A stretch of DNA of 64,000 nucleotides from Amylostereum areolatum (Eukaryota; Basidiomycota; Agaricomycetes; Russulales; Stereaceae): the NCBI GenBank assembly GCA_012932865.1, contig SAXG01000034.1, positions 186,001-250,000 of the forward strand, written 5' to 3'. This document shows positions 22,938-34,696 of this stretch, piece by piece. Position 1 is the stretch's first letter; every line of letters begins with the position of its first letter. Made by a program: the position numbers and the translations under genes. The notes under the pieces are model-generated. The model did not search any database. It was not told the origin of the DNA and saw only the letters and a list, made by a program, of their open reading frames with translations.

Positions 22938-24691
22938 ATGGTATTCGTGACCCAAGAAGAGAGGGCGGACATGTCGCCTTCGTCCTCGCCCGCCTCGTCT
23001 CCGGATCCCTTTCGCACCGCGAGCCGGATGGACTCGTCCCCGCTTCCTTCACCTACCATGGATCCCATACAGCTCGACGACAGCGACAACGACGTCGATG
23101 AGGCGCCATTTGATCCTTTCTCCGGGTCGACGCACGCGAGTCGTCGGCCCACGTTGTATGAGAAGAAGAGGCCCGTCTCGACGCCCCACACACCACCAAG
23201 GACGCCGCCGCCGTACCGCATGCAAGCCCACGCCGTGGACCTCGCCGCCGGGCTCGACGATCTGTTTGACGACGAGGAAGAAGCAAGCTCGGATTTTGGG
23301 AAGGTTGAAGAAGACTGGGAACTGGCGCGATGGAAGGAGGCCATTTCGTCCATGGTCGACACCGGCGAGCAGCAGCTGGACATGAAGTGCGTGTGCTCCT
23401 TCTTTGGCCCGTCAAAACGAGCGGACCTGACAATGTTCAAGCCAGCTCTTCTGGTATCACGCGCATACCCGACGACATCGCCGACCTCGCGGGCATCGTC
23501 GTCGTCTCGAACAAGCATGGGCGGAACCACCCACGGGTGCAAGGCCAACTGCAAGATCCGATTGCGCGTTTACGCAAATTCTCCCGCGTGCAGACCGCGC
23601 CTGCGTCCTTTCGTGCGGCTAAGAACGCGCAGACGGACGGCGTGGAGCTATTTTTGGCGCAGAACGACCTTACTTCGCTTCCATTGGCGCTCTTCAAGCT
23701 GCAGAACCTGACCCTGCTCTCCTTGCGTACGTCCTTTCCCACTGACCAGAGCATCAATTATGATCTCAACGTGCTTCCAGGAAACAACAAACTGGAGAAG
23801 ATTCCACCTCAGATCGCGGAGTTGCGCGCTTTGCGGGTGCTCAACATCGCGAGCAACAAGCTGTCGTACCTTCCGGCGGAGATGCTGTCCATGACCCTGT
23901 CCTCGCTCGTGGTCCATCCGAACAACTTCCTTCGGGATCCCACAGGACCGACCTCTGCCACGCTCTCCAGTCCTTGGCGAGCTGTAGGTCCGATCATGCC
24001 AACGATGTCCGCCACCCCGCCTCTAAGCGAGCTCGTCGTCCGCTTCCTTCTCTCGCCCCACGCCTCTCCTTCTCTTCTCTCTCCTTCTCTTTCCCCCTCT
24101 TCCCATCCTGTCCCTGCTATTCATACCCATCCGCCTTCCCGCCCTCAACCTCACCATTCTCCACACACATCACCCATGCGTCAACGCACCCTCGCCCGCA
24201 CCGCCACCCCGTCCAACCTTTCCACCCACTTCATGCTCCCTCTCACAGATGAACACTCCATCCCGGAGCGCTACGCGCGCATCCTCGCGCTGTGTCAGCC
24301 CGGCACGGTAGCCGCGCCTCCCAAATTTGGACGCACAGAGTCGACGGCGAGTTGGACGACGGACTCGGACGCGACGATGGTGAACACCGCCGCGACGGGC
24401 CAGGAGGATGCGGGGCTGAGCAGGTGTCCTTCGACGAAGCATCTTCCGGGTGGCGTGGAGCACGCGTCCCCACCGGACTGGACGGCGACGAAGGCGTGGA
24501 CGGAGGGCCCACCGTACGTGCAGCATGCTGAGGAACGGTATATGTGGGTGGACGTCGTGGCGGGCGTCAGGGTCGGTCAGGTGGACGGTGGGGTGCCGCT
24601 GCTGTGGAGAGGGTGCGAGAGGGGGTGTTTGGATATTCTTGGGGAAGCTGGGCCTCAGGACGTGGACGGGGACGTTGAGATGGCAGGGTAG
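22938..24691 (+). CDS. leucine-rich repeat protein
   Basis: Acidic and Pro/Ser-rich N-terminus (MVFVTQEERADMSPSS...; DDLFDDEEEASSDFGK) followed by an LRR block: GITRIPDDIADLAG; LFLAQNDLTSLPLALFKLQN; LRNNKLEKIPPQIAELRAL; IASNKLSYLPAEML; VVHPNNF. The C-terminal ~250 residues are low complexity (His/Pro/Ser-rich), with a more ordered stretch (LPLTDEHSIPERYARILAL). Two short introns lie in the LRR part (about 23386-23447 and 23727-23780). It resembles conserved fungal LRR adaptor proteins. No catalytic domain, so a protein-interaction role is inferred only. Confidence 0.75.
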
Positions 24692-24957
24692 CCCGTCCAA
24701 GGTCCACGAATCCACTGGGCAGTTGCGAACCCCGTTCAAATATCTTGTATCTAGCACGATGGTGTAGCGAACATACGTACCACTGTACATGTATCGTAAA
24801 GTTGTAGGCTTCTGGCACACAGCTCAAGTGGTTGAAGAGAAACACACATAAGCGCCCGAACCCGTGACGCGACGCGCGTCCTCGACTGGACGCGCCATCC
24901 TTGCCTACGCATTCCTCCCAGCACTCCTTCTCCTCCTCACATCCGGACCATCCCACC

Positions 24958-26054
24958 ATGTTTCTCACAAGATCAGAATACGGCGAGTACCATCTCGTCG
25001 AAAAGGGTCCACGAACGCTTACGAAATCGCGTAGACCGCGGTGTCAACACTTTCTCACCGGAGGGACGTCTGTTCCAGGGTGCGCTACACCCCGTTTGCT
25101 CTCGATGTGGCCCAACTGACCTCCTCCTAGTCGAATATGCCATAGAAGCCATCAAGGTGCGCTCCTTCCTCCTTTCCTCCCCCCAACCTCGCCGCTCACC
25201 CGTGCCCGTCCAGCTCGGCTCGACGACCGTCGGCATCCGCACGCCCGCCGGCGTCGTCCTCGGCGTCGAGAAGCGCGTGCAGTCCCCTCTGCTCGAGTCG
25301 TCCTCGATCGAAAAGATCATGGAGATCGACAGCCACCTCGGATGCGCGATGTCCGGGCTGACGGCGGACGCGCGCACGATCATCGACCACGCGCGGGTGA
25401 CGGCGCAGAACCACGCGTTCACGTACGACGAGCGGATCAAGGTCGAGAGCGTGACGCAGGCCGTGTGCGACCTCGCGCTGCGCTTTGGGGAGAGCGTGCA
25501 CGACGAGGACGCGATGATGAGTCGCCCGTTCGGCGTCGCGCTGCTCATCGCGGGGATCGACGAGAACGGGCCGCAGCTGTGCGTGTGCTTTTTCCGTCTC
25601 GTTTTGTGCGCGTTTCCTTCGATGGCGTTTTTCTTAACGGGACCGTTTCAGGTTCCACACCGATCCGTCGGGGACGTTCATCCGCTACGAGGCCAAGGCG
25701 ATTGGGTCGGGGTCGGAGGCCGCGCAGAGCGAGCTGCAGGACAAGTGGCACAAGGTTGTTTTCCTCTCGTGCATCTCGTCACCCGCTTCCGACGCGCTGA
25801 CTTACCTTGGTCCCCCCCGCACAGCAAATGACGCTCCGAGAGGCGCAGACGCTCGTCCTGCGCGTGCTGAAGCAGGTCATGGAGGAGAAACTCGACCAAC
25901 ACAACGTCCAGCTCGCTCAGGTGGGTCCCTCCTCCTTTCCCCCTGTCCTCTTTCCCTCTTCCATCTCGTGCTCATCCTGGTTCAGGTAACGACGGAAAAA
26001 GGCTTCGAAATCCTGGACGAGGTGCGCCTGAAGGAGGTCATCGACACCATGTGA
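24958..26054 (+). CDS. PUP2: 20S proteasome subunit alpha-5
   Basis: Alpha-ring subunit of the 20S proteasome. The spliced protein starts [19 protein letters not shown] and continues with the alpha-subunit signature [19 protein letters not shown]. Then come [91 protein letters not shown] and the end [10 protein letters not shown]. The SRPFGVALL context and HTDPSGTF identify alpha-5. Five or six short introns. The first one appears to use a GC donor (24983-25034), since only that splice restores the invariant EYDRGVNTF. Length about 250 residues, normal for the family. Confidence 0.92.
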
Positions 26055-27220
26055 AGGCCGCGTCACGCTCGGAGGGGGGGGGGGGGGGTCCGCTGTCGTC
26101 GTCGTTGTCGTCCCGTTTCGAAGTACCGCAACTCGCTGTACCATCACCTGCTCTTCCATTTTCTTTCTTTTCCTTCTCCTGTCACTCTCAGGCGGCCGAC
26201 CGAGGACCACCCCCAAAAGCCCCCGAAGCCCAAAACCGAAAAGAAAGTTCGCCCCCCGCCCTAGCGCCGTACCGGTACCACCCAAGTCACACCTCGAACG
26301 CGCCGCCGCCGCAGCAGGTGCAGCCAAGGGAGCCCGAACGGGTCTGATCGCGCGGGGTACTTGCGGCTCTCCGTTTCCCACCAAGTAAAGAAAGATGCGT
26401 AGGTCGACGTTCTTGGTTTGAGTCCAGATCAACGGACTCCGAGCCTTGCTCTCCTCCGACCCCTCCCGCGCGATCGTAACGGGGTGGTAAGTAGGTAAGA
26501 AAGGACGGGGTGGATGCGTACCCACGCCACGGCTCGTCCCCCCTCAAAGCGACGACGACCACGCGTTTCATTCGCTGTTCGGTTTCGTTCCCTCTTTCTT
26601 CGCCTGCCTTCTTCAGAGAACCCGCGACTGCGAGAAATGCGTCGGGGGGAACGGGAAACCTATTTGGCGTCCGCAGTCGGTTGCGCCGTCCAACAATGCG
26701 GTCCAGTGAAGGATGGGGTCGCGGTCCACCAGGAGACTTGCGACTCGGGCAACACTGGAGACCGTTTTGCACGGCTTCCTGCGTGCGCAGCCTGCAACGC
26801 ACGGCCTTACCCACTCCAGCGCAAACTCGACAGGCTGGATGAAGACATCGCGGGGGACAATCGCCCACGGGGATCCAGAAACCAAAGAGCACTATAGTAT
26901 TATTGCGGTCGTAGGGGGCCTGCGGTGTTTACAAGATCCGGGTAAAATCAACTACAAGAAAAGGAAAGCGGGCGGGCTGGGTCCCTAGGGGGACAGAGGC
27001 TGATCGGGGGGTGTTGTGTGTGTGTGCGAGTACGGACTACGGTGGGCTATTGCTACAAATTGCTACGACGGTATCGAGTGCGACGAGTGGGGGTTTCCCG
27101 GCGCGCCGCGGTCAACGGGCGGTCGCGGGTCAAGAGACGAGAGGGCTGGGTCAAAAAAGGGGGGTAGGGGCGGGAGAAGACGAAGGTGTGGGGATGTGAG
27201 GGAGGGCTGGACGGGGGTGT
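26055..27220. other. intergenic region
   Basis: Starts with a 14-16 base G run (~26074-26089) just after the proteasome stop. Short frames occur on both strands, but none has a recognisable domain or consistent splice sites. Nothing else seen. Confidence 0.4.
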
Positions 27221-27888
27221 TTAGGTGCACAGGTCGAAGTGGAGGCTCTCCTCCATCCGCCGCACGCGCTGGCATCGGTAGCGCACCGCGTGAAGCGCGT
27301 CCTATGGGATCGGTGAGTATGGAGCGGGAAGTCGGGCGGAAGGGGCTCGGGAGTGGCTTACGTGGAGATAGGCGGAGAGCTTGCGGCGGGAGTGGGTCGA
27401 GGTCGAGGTGGTGGTGGTGGTGGTCGATGTTGCGGAGTGGGTGGCGGAGGAGGACGAGGACGGGGCGAGGGTGTCGGTCGGGCTCGGCGGCTCGTCGACG
27501 ATCTCGTAGTTGTCCTCGTCCTCGAGGAGCTCGGTCGACTGCCAAGCGCACATCAGCGGCCGGCCTACGATGTAGATGAAAAGGGTCCTACCAAGGCGAC
27601 GCTCGAGCGCGACGACGGCCGGCGGGGCGGGTGGGAGAAACGGTAGTCCACGGTCGTCTACGTCGTACGCGCCAAGGTTAGTGGTCCGTTCGACGCGCGC
27701 GATCGGGGGCGGCTTACGAGGAGGTAGTCCCGCTCGAGTTGCGGTGGATAGCGCGGTGGATGGGGCGCGAAGGAAGGCGAGGATCTGTAGCGGCGCAAAG
27801 GCGCAGACGGGCGCTTTGAGCGGGGCCTGGCGGCCGCCTGCGTGAGGACGTAGGAAATGGAAGGGAGCGGGGGTTCTGGCGCGCGCAT
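27221..27888 (-). CDS. small hypothetical protein
   Basis: Unrecognised. A minus-strand ATG at 27888 opens MRAPEPPLPSISYVLTQAA, an Arg/Pro/Ser-rich N-terminus ending near LERDYLL at an apparent donor (GTAAGCC). The middle exon contains ALERRLGRTLFIYIVGRPLM, an acidic stretch (ELLEDEDNYEIVDEP) and a Ser/Thr-rich run. The last exon gives DALHAVRYRCQRVRRMEE and ends FDLCT, after a clean GTAAGCC...CATAG intron (27300-27362). A TATATAAG box on the same strand at ~28069-28076 supports transcription. The first intron's phase does not resolve cleanly, so the model is provisional. About 200 residues expected. Confidence 0.5.
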
Positions 27889-28068
27889 CGCGGGGGTGCT
27901 TGGTGGAGGATCCAAAGGGAAGGAGGGGGGACGGCGAGCGTTGCGCGGGGCGAAAAAAAGCGAAAGGCGAGGCGGAAAGAAGGAAAGAAAGGCGGGGCGG
28001 GGAAAGGAGCGGAAGGCGAGAAGGGCGAAGGGACGAGGAAGGGCGGAGGGGGTCAGGCGCCGGGGTCT

Positions 28069-28077
28069 TATATAGCC
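28069..28077 (-). promoter_or_regulatory. TATA box candidate
   Basis: GCTATATAAG on the minus strand, about 185 bases upstream of the ATG at 27888. Confidence 0.45.
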
Positions 28078-29463
28078 TCTGGTTGTGTGTGTGTCCGGGT
28101 GCGAGGGCGCGAACTCCCACCAGAGTCAGGCGCGGGGCGGGCGGGCGAGTCAAAGGGGGCGCCATGAGGCCTGAAGGCCTGAAGCCGAAGATTGAGGGAC
28201 AAACGGCGCGCGTATCCGAGCCCGCTGGGTTGGGCAAGTCCACACCCGATCTGCAGGCGCGTTCGCGATAAGTTTAGCGGTCCGGGGCTGTAAGCTATGA
28301 GCTATGACCATAAACGGGTCACTATAGACTTGGGTGGGTGCGAAGGGGAGGGCCATTGAGGGAACGAGCCGCGTCGTAAAATGAAATCCGGGCGCGTACC
28401 GTTACGCGAAGGGTCGTGATCCCCAAAACCCTATTGTTCGAAGCCCGTCCGTGCACCAGCTGGGCGCGGGATGTTGGCGATCGTCCGGCGTGGGACTTGC
28501 GACGGACGCGAATTCTAGGGCGGTGTTCTAGAGAGGTATATCCTATACAATATCTTGAACCCGGCGAGTACTTCGACTTGAGAAGCCCTTTGTTCGACCA
28601 AAGGAGGTCGCCGCGCCGCGCCCCGCGTCCGTATGAGAATACCGTGCGGACGTTTTGTGCGGGAGTTCCCAAGACTTGTTCCCGGAACGCGCGCTGGGTG
28701 TTTTGCGGGGATAAGGAGGCTCAACTTCAAGTTGCAAGTAAGGCTCGGTCAGTCGGCGGAGCTGCCCCGTTCGCCGGTGCTAACAGCGAGCTCATGAAGG
28801 CCCCCGGCGTATCCCCCATTCACCACCATCGTCCGCGCCCGTTCAAGCCCAAGCGAACGTGTCAAGTGAAGACAAAAGGCCGCCGCAGAAGACGCGACGA
28901 TTCTCTATTGAGCAGGGGTGTCCCGAAGCGTACATCCATCCGTGACCATGTCATTGTCTACAGGCTACAACGTCTGTACCCTCCCAGGCCTCTAGCCGCA
29001 TCACCACCTCTCAATCGCCTCCAACCGCCCACCAACTCGATTGCACCCACCGACCGCTCTCGGCCAGAAGCGTAACGGGAAACACGTCACTGGAACACGA
29101 ACACACCTGTCCCTTGGTTACCGGTGTCGCCACGAGGTGTTGAGTGTGATACAGGAGGATACAGGCAGCCGAGTAAGTCAGTATGAGGGCATAAAAGTGT
29201 TCTGGCAAGGAGGACTGCTGTGGTGGGCGGCAAGCTGTTGAGAGTTGAGTCAACTGCGCCCCAGGCCCGAGATCGCCGAGAGCCAAAGCCGGACAAACAA
29301 GTCGTGGGAACGGTGGACGCGGCCATGGTGACGTCACGCGCCCTGCTCCAACAGTTGTCTCGGTTGAAATTGGAGACCGATATAAAGCCATCTAGCTGCT
29401 CGTACGATTTCCTTCTCCTCACGACCCTCGTCCACGACCCCCGTCCCTCCTCACGATCAAGCC
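28078..29463. other. divergent intergenic region
   Basis: About 1.4 kb with short overlapping frames only. TATAAAGCC near 29380 may be the core promoter of the MARVEL-like gene that follows. Confidence 0.4.
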
Positions 29464-30219
29464 ATGTCCATCGACGCTCACGTCCGCAGAGGCCACCCCA
29501 GTCAGCCGTCTCCTCTTTTTTTCTTTTCATTCCGACAAGTTCTCACCGCGTTGGCACTTTGCAGTCACCCTCGGCCTCTTGACCTTCTTCGGTATTATCG
29601 AGGTGCGTTCTCTCTCCCCCCCCCTCGAAAAAAATTAATATCTCACCTCCACGAGTTAGCTCGCCATCGCGGCCTGGCTCACATCGCGTTATAATGCCCA
29701 CCACAACTACCCCTTCGTCGGCATCCGCGACCGCACCACCTTCCTCCTCTTCACCTCCGCCTGGACCGTCGTCTTCTCCCTCCTCTTCGTCCTGCTCTTC
29801 ATGCACTCGGCGTCCACCGGAAGCCCGCTCACGAGCGTCGCCTCGCATTTTGTCGTATTTTTGTTGACGTGGTTGTTCTGGACCGCGGGCGCGGCGAGCT
29901 TGACGGCCGGCCTGGGCGGCGGGTTGAACTGCAGGTACGTGTGTCTGTCGCGTTTTCCAAGACGAAGTGGCTGACGATGGCGATTGGTCGGATGTGCAGC
30001 GCTCACGGACAGCCTGCGTACTGCAATCAGCTCAACGCGCTCGAGGCCTTCGCGTGGGTGGAGTGGTGCGTTTTCTCGCTGCCGATCGATTGCTCTTGCT
30101 GATTCGGCGCACGCAGGGTCATCGTCACCGTCTTCCTCGTCATCGTTCTCCTTCTCGGTATCCGTTCCCTACGCAGAGGGGACGGCTACCGCGGCCAGAT
30201 GGTCTCTTCCACCTACTGA
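29464..30219 (+). CDS. MARVEL-like four-helix membrane protein
   Basis: Begins MSIDAHVRRGHP. An intron at 29499-29567 restores ITLGLLTFFGIIE, which leads into helix 1 (ELAIAAWLTSRYNAHHNYP). Helix 2 is FLLFTSAWTVVFSLLFVLLF, helix 3 is FVVFLLTWLFWTAGAASLTA and helix 4 is VIVTVFLVIVLLLGIRSL. Between 3 and 4 lies an extracellular-type Cys loop (GLNCSAHGQPAYCNQLNALE). The end is RGQMVSSTY. The layout, with short termini, two Cys in the last loop and ~165 residues, fits fungal MARVEL-domain proteins of the plasma membrane or vesicles. The first donor (GTCAGC) is weak, so the N-terminus is less certain. Confidence 0.75.
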
Positions 30220-30570
30220 GCATCGGTTATCCTCTTTCGTTCGAAACACGCGCCTTCAACGTTGTTGTTGTACAAAAGAATGTTTCCCCTTCCCCACCTG
30301 CTTCTGTCTGTAGCCGCTGCTGTACTGGGATGATCGCTTGTTTCAATTCAGGTTGTTTTTAGGTTTTCATGTGATCTTTTGGCGGAGTCAACCAAGTCAA
30401 CTTTGGCTGTGTCTCTTTCCGTCTTCTGTGTGTCAGTGATGTCGTTCGCTGATATCTCACGATCAGGACGGGTCTGAGCGTTAAAGTAGGTGACGGTCAT
30501 CGGATTACTGGCGGGGTATAATAAGACGACATCGAGTGTGCTCAAACGGAAGTAGCCCCGCAACTGTGTC

Positions 30571-32041
30571 ATGTCCACTGCAGCCCCCCCAGTATCACAA
30601 CTAACTGTCGTCCCCTTCATTCCGGCCATCATATTACAAGCTGGGCTGTTTGGTACGTATTCTGTCTTCGTGGCCCCATACCTCCCTCGTCTCAACACTT
30701 CCCAGGTGCATACACCCTCTTGATCGTCCAGTCAACTTACGTGCTTCTGTACGTGCTTTCGATTTACCGTTCCGATCGCCATCCTCGTTGACCTTGGTGC
30801 GGAATTGAAGACGCAAGGACCTGCGTCTGCGAAGCATACAATGGATGCTCGGGGTGACGAGTCTGATGTACATCACGTCGGCAATACATCTGGGGTCCGG
30901 TCTTTACAGTGTACTGTCCTCCTTCCGCCCAGGAAGATCCGAGGCTGCCTTCATATCCCGTGGGGTGGCGATGTTAGGTTTGATCTTCAGCAACATCAAC
31001 GTGAACCGCCCCCTCCCCTCGTCCGTTCGTTTTACTTACTACAGGAATACTCAGCTATTACTTAGCGACGCCGTGGTGGTATGGAGGGCGTGGATCCTGT
31101 GGGAGAGAAACAAATTCGTGCTGACGTCGTGCTCCGTGCTGTTCACCGCCACGCTTGGTACGTGAAGAAGCCGTTACCGCCACTTTGTAGCGAGCTAAAT
31201 GTTGTCCAGCCATGGCCGGATTTACAATATATCAACAATCGGTACCGGATTCGGGGTCTCAGAATATACTCGAAAGCCAATACGGACTTCCCAACGCAAC
31301 AACCTCGGCCGTTGTAGTCTCCTTGTCTCTTTCACTGGCCGCCAACTTGTGGTCGACGGGATTGATTGCGTACAAAGCCTGGTAACGAGCAGCGTTTCGC
31401 CGCAAGTCCTGCGGTGCTTCGTTTGACCCGATTTTTAGGCATTACAGACGCAGCATCGCCGCACATCTTCAGCGAGGCGACAAGAAGAGCATGGTAGAGA
31501 AGCTGTTGACGCTTTTGCTCGAATCCGGCGCGATATACTCGTGTATCCAGGTATGCAAATCGCCCCACGCGTACGGCGTGCTGATATGGGAACTAATCAC
31601 TGAACAGGCGGCGTTTGTGGTATCCTTCGCGCTCTCACCGCAATCCGAGTCCTCCATCACCCTGAAGTTGTTCACCAGCATCATCCCCCAGATATCCGTG
31701 CGTTATAGTAGATCTTCCTCCCCATTGCACGTTTGATCTGACCGCCCGAATCTGATTGTACGACGGGATGGCAGGGCATCTACCCGACCATCATCATCGT
31801 GCTCGTCTGTTTCCAAAAGACACACTGCGATCGCCAGTTCACCTACCCCGACGTTGAAGTTGAACCCGCGGGCGCGCGACGGGGGCTCCCGGGACAAGAT
31901 CTGACCGCCTTCGAAGTGTCGGCACGATCAGAACCCGTCATTATCGTTGGCCCGGGAGCGAACATGCCACTGGCAGTGTACTCGGATTCGGAGAGCATCT
32001 TAGGGGATGTTGGAGTAGTGAAATCGGAAGCATGGATGTAA
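30571..32041 (+). CDS. seven-helix membrane protein, tandem paralogue A
   Basis: Member of a basidiomycete-expanded family of seven-helix membrane proteins of unknown function (DUF6533/6534-like in layout). Exon 1 reads MSTAAPPVSQLTVVPFIPAI, then LQAGLFG; further exons give YTLLIVQSTYVLLY, MLGVTSLMYITSAIHLGSGL, the hallmark LSDAVVVWRAWILWERNKFV, VVVSLSLSLAANLWSTGLIA, HYRRSIAAHLQRGDKK, ESGAIYSC and GIYPTIIIVLVCFQKTHCD. A cytosolic tail follows (ARRGLPGQDLTAFEVSARS; VYSDSES). About eight short introns. A TATAATAAG box lies ~50 bases upstream of the ATG. Its body is closest to B and D, but its tail is almost identical to C. Confidence 0.75.
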
Positions 32042-32325
32042 TCAATGATGTACGGTACGGATCCAGGAGTTCAAGAATGTGGATACCACCAGGAGTTAAA
32101 GAATGTGGATACCACGGTCCTTACTTTTTACGCTATCCTATTGCTATCCTACCGAGTCCAATTATTTGGTCCTGTAAGCAACCTCGAGCGCGAGGAGACT
32201 GCCTCTGAGTCCAATGGATTCTGCACATTACTCTTACTACGGGCTGGCTCGCGTTCGCGTTTCTTGATGTTTCCGCACTAGCGAGGAGTCCTTTAATACT
32301 AGTAGTCCCCTTGCAACACCGGAGG

Positions 32326-32825
32326 TCCGTTCTTGGCCTCCGTGGCTGACTTAACCAGAAGATAGTCGTTCTTGGCCTACAGTACGTTTGGTCGCTCGCG
32401 TCTGCACGTGACTTTCTGGCCGGACTCCCGAGCGCCGGCGAGCGGGGCCGTCGCCGTCGCACCGAGCACCAGCGAGCACCCAACTTCAAGCTAGCTTCAA
32501 ACTTCAAGTTTCCTTCTCGTATCCACATACGAAACACTCGCGGGCAGCGACCATCGCGGTGCTGTACTACCAGTACATCATGATTCCGCGGCTCGTGCGA
32601 GCCCCGGCCACGGTTTCTCATGTCTTTCTCGAGTTCTCAACGTCGTCGGCCCCCTTGACCACGAGTTAAGTACTACTGTACCGACGCCGTCATTCAAACG
32701 CGTTCGTCTGCGCCAAAGGCCATTTATGCTGCCGTGCATCTGTGTTGTTCCCGCCGTGTCCGAGTCACTGGTGTGTAGCCGTTGATCCTACCGGGATGAT
32801 TACTTATTCGAATTCTGGTCTTCGT
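32326..32825. repeat. duplicated intergenic block, copy 1
   Basis: Starts GGTCCGTTCTTGGCCT and runs through CTTCTCGTATCCACATACGA, CCAGTACATCATGATTCC and ACCACGAGTTAAGTACTACT. It is collinear with 37113-37660 downstream of gene C, at roughly 90% identity by eye, with an internal deletion relative to copy 2. Confidence 0.8.
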
Positions 32826-33119
32826 CATCAGGAAAAACCTCCCTTACTAAAAATCTACTAATTAGAGGGGGACCTTCCTAATTCCCTGTTCCCGCTGCCA
32901 ACCTGCAAGGCACTACGTCGACGTAGGTCCCTGTCACCCTTCTGGCCTCAACTATGTATTTGAAGTGCAAATATGAGGTCAATGTCGACGACGGTGCATC
33001 GAAATGTGTACGGGGTTTTGTGAGAATAGAGCCTGTTAGTTCACTTTAGGAAGGTCCCCCTCTAACTAGCGCTAATTTGCTGGATTTGTTGATTTTAGTA
33101 AGGGAGGTTTTTCCTGATG
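32826..33119. mobile_element. 294-bp MITE with long terminal inverted repeats
   Basis: Both ends read CATCAGGAAAAACCTCCCTT and onwards inwards, perfect for 27 bases. A second pair of internal inverted arms (AGAGGGGGACCTTCC) follows. The homologous position between genes C and D (about 37659) lacks it and reads CTTCGTGTTGCC straight through, giving an empty site. Any target duplication is at most about 2 bases (GT). It encodes no protein. Confidence 0.85.
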
Positions 33120-33284
33120 GTGTGGCCTCTTGCCGGACTCGAGTCAGTTTTCTTTTGCTGTGTCTCTTCCCGCCGTCCGCGTTCACGATCAGGACGGGTC
33201 TGACCGTCAAAGTTGACGGTGATCGGATTCCTGGCAGAGTATAATAGACAGTGAGCTGCCTCTGCTCGAGTGTAATACTCAATC

Positions 33285-34696
33285 ATGTCCACCGCAGACC
33301 ACCTAGAATCCGAACCAACCGTCGCCCGTTTCATTCCGGTCATCATATTACAAGCTGGGCTGTTTGGTGTGTATTCTGTCTTCGTGACAACATGCCTCCC
33401 GCGTCTCAACACTTACCAGGTGCATACACCCTCTTGATCGTCCAGTCAACTTATGTGCTTCTGTACGTGCTTTCAATTCATCACTCAGGTCGCCATCCTC
33501 GTTGACTTTCGTGCGGAATTGAAGAAGCAAGAACCTGCGTCTGCGTAGCATACAATGGATGCTCGGGGTGACGAGTCTGATGTACATCACATCGGCAACG
33601 CATTTTGCGTCTGGTCTTTACGACGTAGTGTCCTCATTCCGCCAAGAACGATCCAACGCTGCTTTCATATCCCATGCGACGGCGATGCTGGCTTTGATCT
33701 GCAGCAGCATCAACGTGAACCGCCTTCTTCTCTCTTCCGTTCGTTTTACTTACAGGAATACCCAGGTATTACTTAGCGACGCCGTGGTGGTATGGAGGGC
33801 GTGGATCCTGTGGGAGAAAAACAAATTCGTTCTGACGTCGTGCTCCGTGCTGTTCATCGCCACGCTTGGTACGTGAAGAGGCCGTTACCGCCACTTTGTA
33901 GCGAGCTAAATGTTGTCCAGCCAAGGCCGGATTTACAGTATATCAACAATCGGTACCGGATTCGGGGTCTCAGAATATACTCGAAAGCCAATACGGACTT
34001 CCCAACGCAACGGCCGCGGCCGCTGTGGTTTCCCTGTCTCTTTCACTGGCTACAAACGTGTGGTCGACGGGATTGATCGCATACAAAGCCTGGTAACGAG
34101 CAGCGTTTCGCCTCAAGTCTTGTGGTATTTCGTTTGAAACGATTTCAGGCATTACAACGCAGCATCTCCGCGCATTTTCAGCGGTGCAACAAGAAGAGCA
34201 TGGTAGAGAAGCTGTTGACGCTTTTGCTCGAATCCGGTGCAATATACTCGTGTATCCAGGTATGTGAATCCCTCCACAGGTACGTTCTGATATGGGAATC
34301 AAGTCTTCATTGAACAGGCGGCGTTTGTGGTAACGTTTGCGCTCTCACCTCAATCCGAGTCCTCCATCACCCTGAAGTTGATCATGCCCCGCATCGTCCC
34401 CCAGATATCCGTGCGTTATAGTAGATCTCACCTCCATTGCACGTTTTGTCTGACCGCCGAATCTGGTCGTGTGATGGCAGGGCATCTACCCGACCATCAT
34501 CATCGTGCTCGTGTGTTTCCAAAAGACGCACTGTGATCGTCAGTTTACCTACCCTGACGTCGAGGTGGCGAGGGTACGGCCGCCGGGGGCGCAGGAACGG
34601 TCAGAATCGATCATTGTAATTGCTGGCGGTCAGGCTAGAGTGTATTCGGACTCGGAGAGCAGCCTGGACGATGCTGTGGTGAAATCGAAGGTATGA
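33285..34696 (+). CDS. seven-helix membrane protein, tandem paralogue B, with a one-base deletion
   Basis: Starts MSTADHLESEPTVARFIPVI. It follows A exon by exon, with near-identical sequence in WRAWILWEKNKFVLTSC and the next intron. Just after the last-but-two acceptor, A and D read CATTACAGACGC where B has CATTACAACGC. The missing G brings a stop (TAG) 18 codons later if the same acceptor is used. A second acceptor 17 bases downstream (AACGCAG, near 34160) would restore the frame as ISAHFQRCNKKSMVEK. So B is either a pseudogene or uses the shifted acceptor. The tail (EVARVRPPGAQERSES; VYSDSESS) resembles D, not A. TATAATAG box ~45 bases upstream of the ATG. Confidence 0.65.

Noticed and set aside
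27302..28243. A 313-codon open frame on the minus strand
   Set aside because: Its first half runs through the TATATAAG promoter of the accepted 27221-27888 model and is low-complexity Pro/Arg/Ser text. Only its second half coincides with a plausible exon.
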